Shown here in pieces: positions 56,811 to 64,000 of a stretch of 64,000 nt of DNA. The stretch spans positions 124,001 through 188,000 of the forward strand of contig NZ_JAIHLQ010000007.1 of NCBI RefSeq assembly GCF_019733355.1. The letters run 5' to 3'. Each line of letters opens with the position of its first letter. Positions within the stretch are counted from its first letter, which is position 1. Under the pieces are notes generated by a model that worked only from the letters and a program-made list of their open reading frames with translations, was not told the DNA's origin and did not search any database. The translations under genes were made by a program, and so were the position numbers. This DNA comes from Pseudomonas baetica. GTDB taxonomy: Bacteria > Pseudomonadota > Gammaproteobacteria > Pseudomonadales > Pseudomonadaceae.

Positions 56811-58154
56811 ATGAACGTAAACGACACCGCCAAAGCCCCGATCATCACTGATATGCAAGTCATCCCGGTGGCCGGCCACGACGGTATGCTGCTCAATCTG
56901 AGCGGCGCCCATGGGCCGTTTTTCACCCGCAACATCGTCATTCTCAAAGACAACGCCGGCCACACCGGCGCGGGCGAAGTACCCGGTGGCGAACGTATTC
57001 GCCAGACACTGGAAGACGCACGCAGCCTGGTGATCGGCAACCCCATCGGCACGTATCAGAAGATCCTCAATCAGGTGCGCCAGGCCTTTGCCGACCGCGA
57101 TGCCGGCGGCCGAGGCCTGCAAACTTTCGACCTGCGCATCACCATCCACGCGGTCACCGGCCTGGAAGCCGCCCTGCTCGACCTGCTCGGCCAACACCTC
57201 GACGTACCGGTCGCAGCGCTGCTCGGCGAAGGCCAGCAACGTGAAGAAGTGAAGATGCTCGGCTACCTGTTTTACGTCGGCGATCAGCGCGAAACCGACC
57301 TCGCCTATCGCAGCGAACCGGACGCCGATAACGACTGGTTCCGTGTGCGTCACGAGAAGGCCATGACTGCTGAATCGGTGGTGCGTCTGGCCGAAGCTGC
57401 CCATGCCAGATACGGCTTCAAGGACTTCAAACTCAAGGGCGGCGTACTCAGCGGTGAGGCAGAAATCGAAGCGGTGACGGCACTGGCCGAGCGCTTCCCC
57501 GAGGCCCGAATAACCCTTGACCCGAACGGCGCGTGGTCGCTCAAGGAGGCGATCCGTTTGTGCCGCGATCAGCATCACGTTCTGGCGTATGCCGAAGACC
57601 CGTGCGGGGCGGAAAATGGCTATTCGGGCCGTGAAGTGATGGCCGAGTTTCGCCGCGCCACCGGGCTGAAAACCGCCACCAACATGATCGCCACCGACTG
57701 GCGCGAGATGGGCCACGCGATCCAGTTGCAATCCGTTGACATCCCGTTGGCTGACCCGCATTTCTGGACCATGCAGGGTTCGGTGCGCGTGGCGCAGATG
57801 TGCCATGAGTGGGGCCTGACCTGGGGCTCGCACTCCAACAATCACTTTGATATCTCGCTGGCCATGTTTACCCATGTGGCGGCGGCAGCACCGGGTGAAA
57901 TCACCGCCATCGACACCCACTGGATCTGGCAGGACGGCCAGCGCCTGACCAAGGCACCGCTACAGATTGTCGACGGCTGCGTGCAGGTGCCGAAGAAACC
58001 CGGGCTGGGTGTGGAACTGGACATGGATCAAGTGGCCAAGGCTCACGAACGCTATAAAGGCATGGGCCTGGGTGCGCGGGATGACAGCGTGGCCATGCAG
58101 TTCCTGATTCCGGGATGGACATTCGATAACAAACGGCCGTGCATGGTGCGCTGA
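56811..58154 (+). CDS. gudD: Glucarate dehydratase
   Basis: A 447-residue enolase-superfamily enzyme, very close to E. coli GudD along its whole length. Landmarks: TEMQ-like opening [21 protein letters not shown], the KxK acid/base motif [11 protein letters not shown], metal ligands in [20 protein letters not shown] and TATNMIA-like TNMIATDW, and the catalytic His in [18 protein letters not shown]. It dehydrates D-glucarate and L-idarate to 5-dehydro-4-deoxyglucarate. No aldolase or dehydratase for the next step is adjacent. Confidence 0.97.
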   Translation: MNVNDTAKAPIITDMQVIPVAGHDGMLLNLSGAHGPFFTRNIVILKDNAGHTGAGEVPGGERIRQTLEDARSLVIGNPIGTYQKILNQVRQAFADRDAGGRGLQTFDLRITIHAVTGLEAALLDLLGQHLDVPVAALLGEGQQREEVKMLGYLFYVGDQRETDLAYRSEPDADNDWFRVRHEKAMTAESVVRLAEAAHARYGFKDFKLKGGVLSGEAEIEAVTALAERFPEARITLDPNGAWSLKEAIRLCRDQHHVLAYAEDPCGAENGYSGREVMAEFRRATGLKTATNMIATDWREMGHAIQLQSVDIPLADPHFWTMQGSVRVAQMCHEWGLTWGSHSNNHFDISLAMFTHVAAAAPGEITAIDTHWIWQDGQRLTKAPLQIVDGCVQVPKKPGLGVELDMDQVAKAHERYKGMGLGARDDSVAMQFLIPGWTFDNKRPCMVR

Positions 58155-58178
58155 TTTTCAAGTCCGCCACACGCCACA

Positions 58179-58208
58179 GGTGGGAGCGAGCAAGCTCGCG
58201 CCCACAAG
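58179..58208. repeat. Short REP-like palindrome
   Basis: GTGGGAGCGAGCAAGCTCGCGCCCACAA, a compact single REP between convergent gudD and ampR. It may also act as a terminator hairpin. Confidence 0.7.
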
Positions 58209-58211
58209 GGT

Positions 58212-59090
58212 TCAGGACTGACCTGAGATTTGTAGCAACCAGTCCCTGAACGCCAGCATCGCCGCGGTCTCTGGTCGCGATTGCAATCGCGTCAGCCAAT
58301 AACTCCCCGTGGTGATCTCGATCGTAAACGGCTGACAAATCGCCTCTGCCGCCAATTGCCGGGCGAACATCAGGGGCGGCGCCAACGCCACCCCACAGCC
58401 CTGCAACGCCGCTTCCATCATCGCCAGGGACGAATCGAACACAATGCTCTGCGGCGGCGCCGCCTGAGTCGCCAGACCCGCCGTTTGAAACCATTCCGAC
58501 CATTCATCCGTTCGGTAGGAACGCAGTAACGTCTGCTGCAAGAGATCCCCCGGCGCATGCAACTGTCGGGCGATTTCCGGCACACACAACACCGACAGCG
58601 GCGCATCGAGCAAGCGGGTCGCCTCAATACCGTGCCACGCCCCGGCGCCAAAGCGGACTGCGTAATCCAGCCCTTCGGCAGCGACGTCCACGCGATTGTT
58701 GTTCGTCGACAGCCGTAAATCTATGAGCGGATGTTTCGCCCGAAAGTCCGCCAGCCTCGGCAACAGCCAGCCCACAGCGAACGTCCCCACCGCGCCGACG
58801 GTCAACACTTCGCGATACTGCCCCCCGGCGAGGCGTTCGAGAATCTGCGCGATGTGATCGAATGAGGTGCTAAGCACCGGCAACAGGGTTTCGCCTTCAC
58901 TGGTCAGCATCAGCCCACGGGGCAAGCGTTTGAACAGGGTTACGTTGAGTTGCGCTTCGAGGCTTTTGACCTGATGGCTGACGGCCGCTTGGGTCACGCA
59001 CAGTTCCACAGCCGCGCGGGTGAAGCTCAAATGACGTGCTGAAGCCTCGAAAGCGCGCAGCGCGTTGAGCGGCAATTGTGGTCGAATCAT
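58212..59090 (-). CDS. ampR: LysR-family regulator AmpR
   Basis: A 292-residue LysR regulator. The N terminus MIRPQLPLNALRAFEASARHLSFTRAAVELCVTQAAVSHQVK is the hallmark of AmpR, followed by its effector domain (VGTFAVGWLLPRLADFRAKHP). AmpR senses muropeptides: UDP-MurNAc-pentapeptide keeps it repressing, and anhydro-muropeptides make it activate ampC. It is divergent from a class C beta-lactamase gene, the classic arrangement. The start is the ATG of MIRPQLP, 12 bp inside the longest frame. Confidence 0.93.
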   Translation of the reverse strand: MIRPQLPLNALRAFEASARHLSFTRAAVELCVTQAAVSHQVKSLEAQLNVTLFKRLPRGLMLTSEGETLLPVLSTSFDHIAQILERLAGGQYREVLTVGAVGTFAVGWLLPRLADFRAKHPLIDLRLSTNNNRVDVAAEGLDYAVRFGAGAWHGIEATRLLDAPLSVLCVPEIARQLHAPGDLLQQTLLRSYRTDEWSEWFQTAGLATQAAPPQSIVFDSSLAMMEAALQGCGVALAPPLMFARQLAAEAICQPFTIEITTGSYWLTRLQSRPETAAMLAFRDWLLQISGQS

Positions 59091-59250
59091 GCCTTGTCCC
59101 AAATTTTTCTAATGGCTCATGCGAAATTTCGTCGTTTGTCGATTGCCCTCGGTGTGCCTAAATTGGCGGCGCTGATCAGTAGCCCGACGGGGAAATCACC
59201 CGCAGTGTAGCGGGATACAACAATCAACACTCACGGAGAGTGGATCATTT
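59091..59250. promoter_or_regulatory. ampR-ampC divergent promoter region
   Basis: 160 bp shared by the two genes. The AT-rich stretch around 59103-59140 (ATTTTTCTAATGGCTCATGCGAAATTTCG) contains candidate T-N11-A LysR motifs. I cannot fix the exact operator by eye. Confidence 0.5.
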
Positions 59251-60417
59251 ATGCGTTCAATCAACCCGACAAAACTCTTTTCCTACAGTACTTTCGGCCT
59301 TTTCTTTGGCGCCACGGCCTGCCTGGCCGCGCCGCAAACCGACGAACAACTGCAAGCACTGGTCAAAGGTGCCGTCACGCCCGTCATGCAGCAGCAGAAC
59401 ATCCCAGGTCTGGCCGTTGCCCTCACCATCAACGGCAAACAACATTACTTTAACTACGGCGTCGCCGCCAAAGACACCGGGCAGAAGGTCAGTGAAAACA
59501 CCCTGTTCGAAGTCGGATCGGTGAGCAAAACCTTGACTGCGACACTCGCCGGTTACGCGCAGGCCACGGGCAAACTGGATCTGTCGACCAAGGCCAGCAA
59601 GCTTTGGCCGGAGTTGAAAGGCAGCGCTTTCGACAACATCAGTGTGTTGCAACTGGGCACTTACAGCGCTGGCGGGTTGCCGCTGCAATTCCCCGCAGCG
59701 GCGGATTCGGCTGACAAGATGCTGGGCTATTACCAACAGTGGAAACCGGTTTATCCGGCAGGCAGCCATCGCCTGTATTCCAATCCGAGCCTTGGGTTGT
59801 TCGGTTATCTGACGGCGAAAAGTCTGGGCCAGCCGTTTGATCAAGCCATGAGTGAAACCCTGCTACCGCAACTGGGCCTCAAGCACACCTACATCAAAGT
59901 GCCGGCATCCGAAGCCAAGCTCTACGCTCAGGGTTACGACAAGAAAGACCAACCGGTTCGGGTCAGTCCGGGCGCACTGGATTCCGTAGCCTACGGCATC
60001 AAAACCAGTGCAGCAGATCTGCTGCGTTACGTAGAGGTCAACCTGAAACCGGCCAGCCTTGAAGCGCCGCTGCAAAAAGCCATTGCCGCGACCCACACCG
60101 GTTACTACACCGTTGGCGACATGACCCAAGGCCTGGGCTGGGAGCGCTATGCCTACCCGATCAGCCTGGCTCAATTGCAGAACGGCAACTCGACGCCGAT
60201 GGCGATGGAGGCGCACAAGGCCAAGTGGCTGACCCCGCCACAACCTGAACCGGCCAATGTGCTTTACAACAAAACCGGCGCAACCGGTGGCTTCGGCGCG
60301 TACGTGGCGTTTGTGCCGTCGAAGGAGCTGGGCATCGTGATCCTGGCGAACAAGAATTACCCGAATGCGGAACGGGTGAAGATTGCGCATGAGATTTTCA
60401 GTGCGCTGACTGAATGA
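59251..60417 (+). CDS. ampC: Class C beta-lactamase AmpC
   Basis: A 388-residue serine beta-lactamase with signal peptide (about 1-26). The class C motifs are all present: SVSK with nucleophile S90 (precursor numbering), YSN in HRLYSNPS, and KTG in YNKTGATGGFGAYV. It hydrolyses cephalosporins in the periplasm. GGAG precedes the ATG. With the divergent ampR, expression is expected to be inducible by beta-lactams. Length and motifs give no sign of inactivation. Confidence 0.96.
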   Translation: MRSINPTKLFSYSTFGLFFGATACLAAPQTDEQLQALVKGAVTPVMQQQNIPGLAVALTINGKQHYFNYGVAAKDTGQKVSENTLFEVGSVSKTLTATLAGYAQATGKLDLSTKASKLWPELKGSAFDNISVLQLGTYSAGGLPLQFPAAADSADKMLGYYQQWKPVYPAGSHRLYSNPSLGLFGYLTAKSLGQPFDQAMSETLLPQLGLKHTYIKVPASEAKLYAQGYDKKDQPVRVSPGALDSVAYGIKTSAADLLRYVEVNLKPASLEAPLQKAIAATHTGYYTVGDMTQGLGWERYAYPISLAQLQNGNSTPMAMEAHKAKWLTPPQPEPANVLYNKTGATGGFGAYVAFVPSKELGIVILANKNYPNAERVKIAHEIFSALTE

Positions 60418-60426
60418 TGCAAAACC

Positions 60427-60456
60427 TGTGGCAAGGGGATAAATCCCCTCGCCACA
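60427..60456. repeat. REP-like palindrome of a second type
   Basis: TGTGGCAAGGGGAT and ATCCCCTCGCCACA, a single unit of the GTGGCGAGGGGATTTATCCCC class that differs from the GCTTGCTCGCGAA class elsewhere in the window. Confidence 0.75.
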
Positions 60457-60483
60457 ACGTTTTGTGTAAAAGGCATGCAATAA

Positions 60484-60521
60484 AAAATGGGCGACCTGCT
60501 GAGGTCGCCCATTTTTTTTTA
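60484..60521. terminator. Bidirectional terminator
   Basis: AAATGGGCGACCT and AGGTCGCCCATTT arms with a short loop, nine Ts to the right and As to the left. It serves ampC and the convergent DUF4174 gene. Confidence 0.9.
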
Positions 60522-60536
60522 ATTAAGGCCATGCCA

Positions 60537-61103
60537 TCAATCATCCGGCATTTGCGGCGGCTTACTCGGTTTGACTGGCTTGCTTGGCTTGGCACCTTTC
60601 GCACCTTTGGCCGGTTCAGGCTCGCTGGCGGCCGGCGCTTGGGCGGCTGCAGCGGCCGCTTCCTTCTCGGCCATTGGCATGGCGTCGATAGTCTCGAAGA
60701 TCTTCTTCAGGTCCACCGATTTCGCCTCATCCCCCGACGCCGAAAGCTTGGTTTCGCCGTCCTTGCCCACCAGGAACACTTTCGGGTAGGCCCCGGCACC
60801 CAGCTTCAGCGAGCGCAGCAGCGCCATGGTGTCTTGCTGGCCCATGTCCTTGCCGTCAAGTTGGCCTGACATGTTGAGGATGGTGTAAACCTTGATGTTG
60901 CGGTCGGCGACGCCTTTTTTGTTGGCGGGGTCCTCCAGCGACTTTTTCAGGCTCACCCACACCGGGTCGACGGTGCTTTTTGCGATCACGATCAGCGGTC
61001 GGGCGCGGCCCATGTCTGCGGCAATCGGCGAATCGTTGTCAGCGGCGAACAAGGGGCCGGCAATCGCCAGCAAGAGTGTCAGGGTCAGTGACCTGATGAG
61101 CAT
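60537..61103 (-). CDS. DUF4174-like secreted protein
   Basis: A 188-residue protein with signal peptide (about 1-20). A thioredoxin-fold-like domain without the CxxC pair follows (about 30-135, RARPLIVIAKSTVDPVWVSLKKSL, YPKVFLVGKDGETKLSASGDE). The C-terminal tail is Ala-rich then Lys/Pro-rich (PSKPVKPSKPPQ). The family matches DUF4174 in outline. AAAGGAG is 6 nt before the ATG at 61103, which decides that start over an ATG 6 bp upstream. The function is unknown. Confidence 0.82.
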   Translation of the reverse strand: MLIRSLTLTLLLAIAGPLFAADNDSPIAADMGRARPLIVIAKSTVDPVWVSLKKSLEDPANKKGVADRNIKVYTILNMSGQLDGKDMGQQDTMALLRSLKLGAGAYPKVFLVGKDGETKLSASGDEAKSVDLKKIFETIDAMPMAEKEAAAAAAQAPAASEPEPAKGAKGAKPSKPVKPSKPPQMPDD

Positions 61104-61310
61104 GCGCATCTCCTTTTGATATCCACGCTCTACTGATTGCGCATCGTGGCGATTGTTCCGGGTGTGTCTGGCAAATATGTTTCGCCTTGTCAGAAGCTTA
61201 GGTCAGGACCGGCATTGCGCAACCGAACCCGTGCAATCGTAACGACGATTTGATTACCGTGCATGCGCGCTTTAGGGTAGCTGTTCTGCCCACGAAACGG
61301 AGTTCAACGC

Positions 61311-61775
61311 ATGCACATCGAATACCTGTGCGATCGCCCCGAATTTATTGAAGAACTGGCCGAACTCAACTTCAACGAGTGGGGTGAATTCCGCCCCGGC
61401 GATACGCTCGAGGCCCGCACAGAACGCATGCGCAAAGCCAGCGGCAAAGGCGCGATTCCCAGCGTGGTGGTGGCGATTGAAGACGACAGGCTGCTCGGTG
61501 GCGCGCTGCTTATCGACAGCGACATGAAAACCCGTCCCAAGCTGACGCCCTGGCTGGCCGGGGTTTATGTGAAGGCAGAGGAACGTGGACGCGGGGTTGC
61601 TTCGCAACTGGTCAATCAGATTGTTGAAGAGGCGAAGACGTTAGGCGTGCAGACGCTGTATCTGTACACCGACGCGGCGCAATCGCTCTATGCGCGGCTG
61701 GGTTGGGAGGTGGTCGAGGAGCTGGTCTACGAAGACTTGCCGGTGACGATCATGAAGTACACCTTCGCCGACTGA
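61311..61775 (+). CDS. GNAT-family N-acetyltransferase
   Basis: A 154-residue GNAT protein. The acetyl-CoA binding motif A is WLAGVYVKAEERGRGVASQLVNQIVEEAKTLG, followed by LYLYTDAAQSLYARLGWEVVEELVYEDLPVTIMKY. The substrate cannot be predicted. It is transcribed alone between the DUF4174 gene and a small convergent gene. Confidence 0.92.
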   Translation: MHIEYLCDRPEFIEELAELNFNEWGEFRPGDTLEARTERMRKASGKGAIPSVVVAIEDDRLLGGALLIDSDMKTRPKLTPWLAGVYVKAEERGRGVASQLVNQIVEEAKTLGVQTLYLYTDAAQSLYARLGWEVVEELVYEDLPVTIMKYTFAD

Positions 61776-61803
61776 GACAATCCCTGTGGCGTGGGTGCTT
61801 GCC

Positions 61804-62130
61804 TCAGCCCAGTGCCAAATCGAGTGCCGCTAGTAATTGTGACGGTTCAATGCAGTGCTCGCCGAGTCTGAGTACCCCGCCGTCGAGATCAACGTTCAGC
61901 ATTACCGATGCGCGATCTCCAGGATATTTGCGCAGGAGCAAGTCGATGCCACTGGCTGTCTCGTCCGCCGTGCCGATCAAATCCCATAAGCTATCGCTCA
62001 GATCCAGCAACACCTGCTGACGCTGCTGATCAACCACAAGCGGCGCATACAGCCAATGGCTCATGCGCATTTCGCGGGGTTCGACAGTAATGGCGATGCG
62101 GCCATCGCAATGCAGGCTGGTTTCGCTCAT
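61804..62130 (-). CDS. Hypothetical protein next to TSUP permease
   Basis: A 108-residue soluble acidic protein (MSETSLHCDGRIAITVEPRE onward), mostly beta-like at the N terminus with a Leu-rich C-terminal helix. It begins 8 bp after the stop of the TSUP gene on the same strand, so it is probably co-transcribed with it. The ribosome site is weak. No family recognised. Confidence 0.7.
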   Translation of the reverse strand: MSETSLHCDGRIAITVEPREMRMSHWLYAPLVVDQQRQQVLLDLSDSLWDLIGTADETASGIDLLLRKYPGDRASVMLNVDLDGGVLRLGEHCIEPSQLLAALDLALG

Positions 62131-62138
62131 ATCAAGGA

Positions 62139-62924
62139 TCAAAAAGCCAGTTTGTAACCGATCAGCAACAGCATCGTCGCCAGGCACGGGCGCAAGACTT
62201 CATCGGAGATGCGTCCGGTCAGGTGGCTGCCGAGCCAGATGCCCGGCAGCGAACCCACCAGCAAAAAGCCCAGTACGCCCCAATCCATATTGCCCATGCT
62301 CGCGTGGCCAAGGCCTGCGACGAGGGTCAGCGGCACGGCGTGGGCGATTTCAGTGCCGACCAGACGGCGGGTCGGCAGCAGTGGGTAGAGGATAAACAGC
62401 GCAACAGTGCCCAAGGCGCCGGCGCCGATCGAAGTCAGGGCGACCATGGTGCCGAGGATCAGACCGGTGATCACGGTCATCACATTCAGCCGCGAACCGC
62501 TCGGGTTGTAGTTGCCGCCGGCACGTTTATGGGCGAAATCCAGCAAGCGCTTCTTGAAAAAGATCGCCAGTGCCGTGGCGAACAGCACAAAGCCCAGGGC
62601 TTGTTTGATGATGGCGTTCATCGCATCCGGCGCGGTGTGCAGGGTGCTGAGGAACCACAAGGTCATCACCACCGCTGGCACGCTGCCGAGGGTCAGCCAA
62701 CCGGTGATGGCCCAGTCGATGTTCTTGTTCTTTTTGTGAACGAGGACGCCGCTGGATTTGGTGATGGCCGCGTACAGCAGGTCGGTGCCCACCGCCGTCG
62801 CCGGGTTGATGCCGAACCACAGCAGAATCGGGGTCATCAAGGAACCGCCGCCGACACCGGTCATGCCGACGATAAAACCCACCACCAACCCGGCAATCAC
62901 CAGGCCGAAATTTGCCAATTCCAT
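62139..62924 (-). CDS. TSUP-family sulfite/sulfur-compound permease (TauE/SafE)
   Basis: A 261-residue membrane protein with about eight helices. The family repeat is visible twice: GFIVGMTGVGGGSLMTPILL near the N terminus and LGTMVALTSIGAGALGTVALF in the middle. Members export sulfite or sulfoacetate or take up sulfur compounds. The ATG is preceded by GGACGTCTTC, a modest ribosome site. The substrate is not determined by context. Confidence 0.92.
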   Translation of the reverse strand: MELANFGLVIAGLVVGFIVGMTGVGGGSLMTPILLWFGINPATAVGTDLLYAAITKSSGVLVHKKNKNIDWAITGWLTLGSVPAVVMTLWFLSTLHTAPDAMNAIIKQALGFVLFATALAIFFKKRLLDFAHKRAGGNYNPSGSRLNVMTVITGLILGTMVALTSIGAGALGTVALFILYPLLPTRRLVGTEIAHAVPLTLVAGLGHASMGNMDWGVLGFLLVGSLPGIWLGSHLTGRISDEVLRPCLATMLLLIGYKLAF

Positions 62925-63038
62925 GAAGACGTCCAGAAAAACGACAGGAAAAATATGGCCGCAGCATAGCGATTTTTCTTATAACCACCTATATCGATGC
63001 GGTCTATCGTTATGCCTTTCAGCTACACCGCCTATCCC

Positions 63039-63125
63039 GTGTGGGGCTTGCTCGCGAAGAGGGCCTGTCAGTCAACTCATGGAGTGACTGACCCAGCGCT
63101 GTCGCGAGCAAGCACGCTCCCACAG
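63039..63125. repeat. REPIN
   Basis: GTGGGGCTTGCTCGCGAAGAG and inverted CGCGAGCAAGCACGCTCCCACA around about 40 bp. The left arm has lost a few bases. Confidence 0.85.
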
Positions 63126-63147
63126 GAGATCGGGGGTGATTAGAAGA

Positions 63148-64000
63148 TCAATGCACCCGCCGCCCCGGTTTGAAACTGTGATGACTGTTGATCCACACCG
63201 TGGCCAATGCGATCAGCGACAGGATCAGCAATGCCCACGGGAACGACATCGCCCCCGCCCGATCCAGCAGCAATCCGCCAAACAATCCGCCACCGGCAAT
63301 CGCTATGTTCCATGAGGTGGTGAGCATCGCTTGCACCACGTCAACATGATCGCCGGCCGAATCCGCCGCTGCCGTCAGCAACAAAGTCGCCGAGCCACCA
63401 AACGACAGCCCCCACACGGCCATGCAGGCGTAAATCAGCCATTGCGACGGGGAGGCGATGGCCAACACCAGCGCCGTCATGGCAAACACTGCGAGGCTGA
63501 TGAGCGTCAGCCAGCGCAGCCAGCGGTCCACCAGCATGCCGATGATCCAGATCCCCACCAGCGAACACAGGCCGAACACCAGCAGCACCAGATCAACCCG
63601 CTCGGCCAGGCCGGCCTGCATCAGAAACGGCGAGATGTAGGTGTAGAGAATGTTGTGTCCGAGCATCCACGTCAGCACCACGAACAGCACAGGACGAACG
63701 CCCGGCAGACGCAGGGATTCGAGCAATGGCAGGCGTTCTTCGCTGTTCTGCCCCGGACGATCCGGCACCGCGATGACGATCCACGCCGCCAGCACCAGTG
63801 CCAGCTCCGACATGATCCCGAACGAAGCACGCCAGCCGATCAGATTACCCAGCCAGGTACCCGCCGGCGTGCCCAGCGACAAGGCCACCGGCGTACCGAG
63901 CATGGCAATCGCCAGCGCCCGCCCCTGTTGATGCACCGGCACGATCCCGCGCGCGTAACCGGCCATGATCCCCCACGACAGCCCCGCCGCCATCCCGGCG
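63148..64000 (-). CDS. MFS transporter, partial (N terminus off window)
   Basis: At least 284 residues of a major facilitator, with the start beyond the right edge. About nine helices are visible, including SWGIMAGYARGIVPVHQQGRALAIAMLGTPVALSLGTPAGTWLG, which is typical of the DHA1 sugar-efflux (SotB/AraJ-like) group. The C terminus is intact (SHHSFKPGRRVH). The substrate is unknown. Confidence 0.9.
   Translation of the reverse strand, partial: AGMAAGLSWGIMAGYARGIVPVHQQGRALAIAMLGTPVALSLGTPAGTWLGNLIGWRASFGIMSELALVLAAWIVIAVPDRPGQNSEERLPLLESLRLPGVRPVLFVVLTWMLGHNILYTYISPFLMQAGLAERVDLVLLVFGLCSLVGIWIIGMLVDRWLRWLTLISLAVFAMTALVLAIASPSQWLIYACMAVWGLSFGGSATLLLTAAADSAGDHVDVVQAMLTTSWNIAIAGGGLFGGLLLDRAGAMSFPWALLILSLIALATVWINSHHSFKPGRRVH

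Overview
The window looks like a chromosomal segment of a fluorescent Pseudomonas (P. fluorescens/P. putida type). The evidence is the GC-rich coding style, the REP/REPIN palindromes of the GTGGGAGCGGGCTTGCTCGCGAA type, a PrrF small RNA, DUF6124 and DUF2242 family proteins, and the conserved block tig-clpP-clpX-lon-hupB-ppiD next to tRNA genes and folD. It is mostly core or near-core genome. I see no prophage, insertion sequence, CRISPR array or integrated island. The function assignments below come from protein motifs read by eye; no database search was run.

Left part (1-16.8 kb). At the left edge is an A-rich, protein-free stretch with three AAnAAnAA motifs and a terminator, probably the 3' part of a Crc-titrating RNA of the CrcY/CrcZ family. 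Next come an acyl-CoA synthetase and, divergently, the leucine/isovalerate catabolic genes liuA-liuB-liuC-liuD behind two near-perfect LiuR-type palindromes. A LexA/S24-type repressor faces a DUF6124 gene. After it comes an iron-regulated PrrF RNA with a clear Fur box and then a cytosolic M14 carboxypeptidase. A redox module follows: a catalase-like haem protein plus cytochrome b561 on one strand, and an ECF sigma/anti-sigma pair on the other. The two transcription units share an identical GGAATAA-N14-CGTCT promoter. A ZapE-like ATPase and a leucine-rich-repeat protein kinase close this part.

Middle (16.8-45 kb). A YebC-family regulator and a short orphan VgrG come first. Then there is a 2-aminoethylphosphonate degradation locus (LysR regulator, phnW, phnX), a cytochrome b561, a D-cysteine desulfhydrase-like enzyme and fadH. 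A nitrilase-fold membrane protein that has apparently lost its catalytic Cys and Lys sits before an AraC regulator and a 28-residue acidic microprotein gene. The protein-quality-control block follows (DUF2242 lipoprotein, ppiD, a decayed tRNA-Asp-like element, hupB, lon, clpX, clpP, tig), then four tRNAs (Arg, His, Leu, His), folD and pbpG. Several small lipoprotein, disordered and membrane protein genes and terC complete it.

Right part (45-64 kb). This holds an NhaR-type regulator, a DHA1 transporter, sstT, small conserved genes (DUF1993, YceH), an AroE-like dehydrogenase, a PVYVQ-repeat secreted protein, an AI-2E-family permease and a U32 protein (TrhP/YegQ). It also carries a D-glucarate locus (GntR regulator, gudP, gudD) with TTGT-N3-ACAA operators and a CA motif at gudP, and the divergent ampR-ampC pair. 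A DUF4174 protein, a GNAT acetyltransferase, a TSUP permease and a truncated MFS gene end the window.

The two most informative observations are regulatory. One is the ECF module with matched divergent promoters. The other is a pair of non-coding RNAs (CrcY-like and PrrF) flanking the liu locus.
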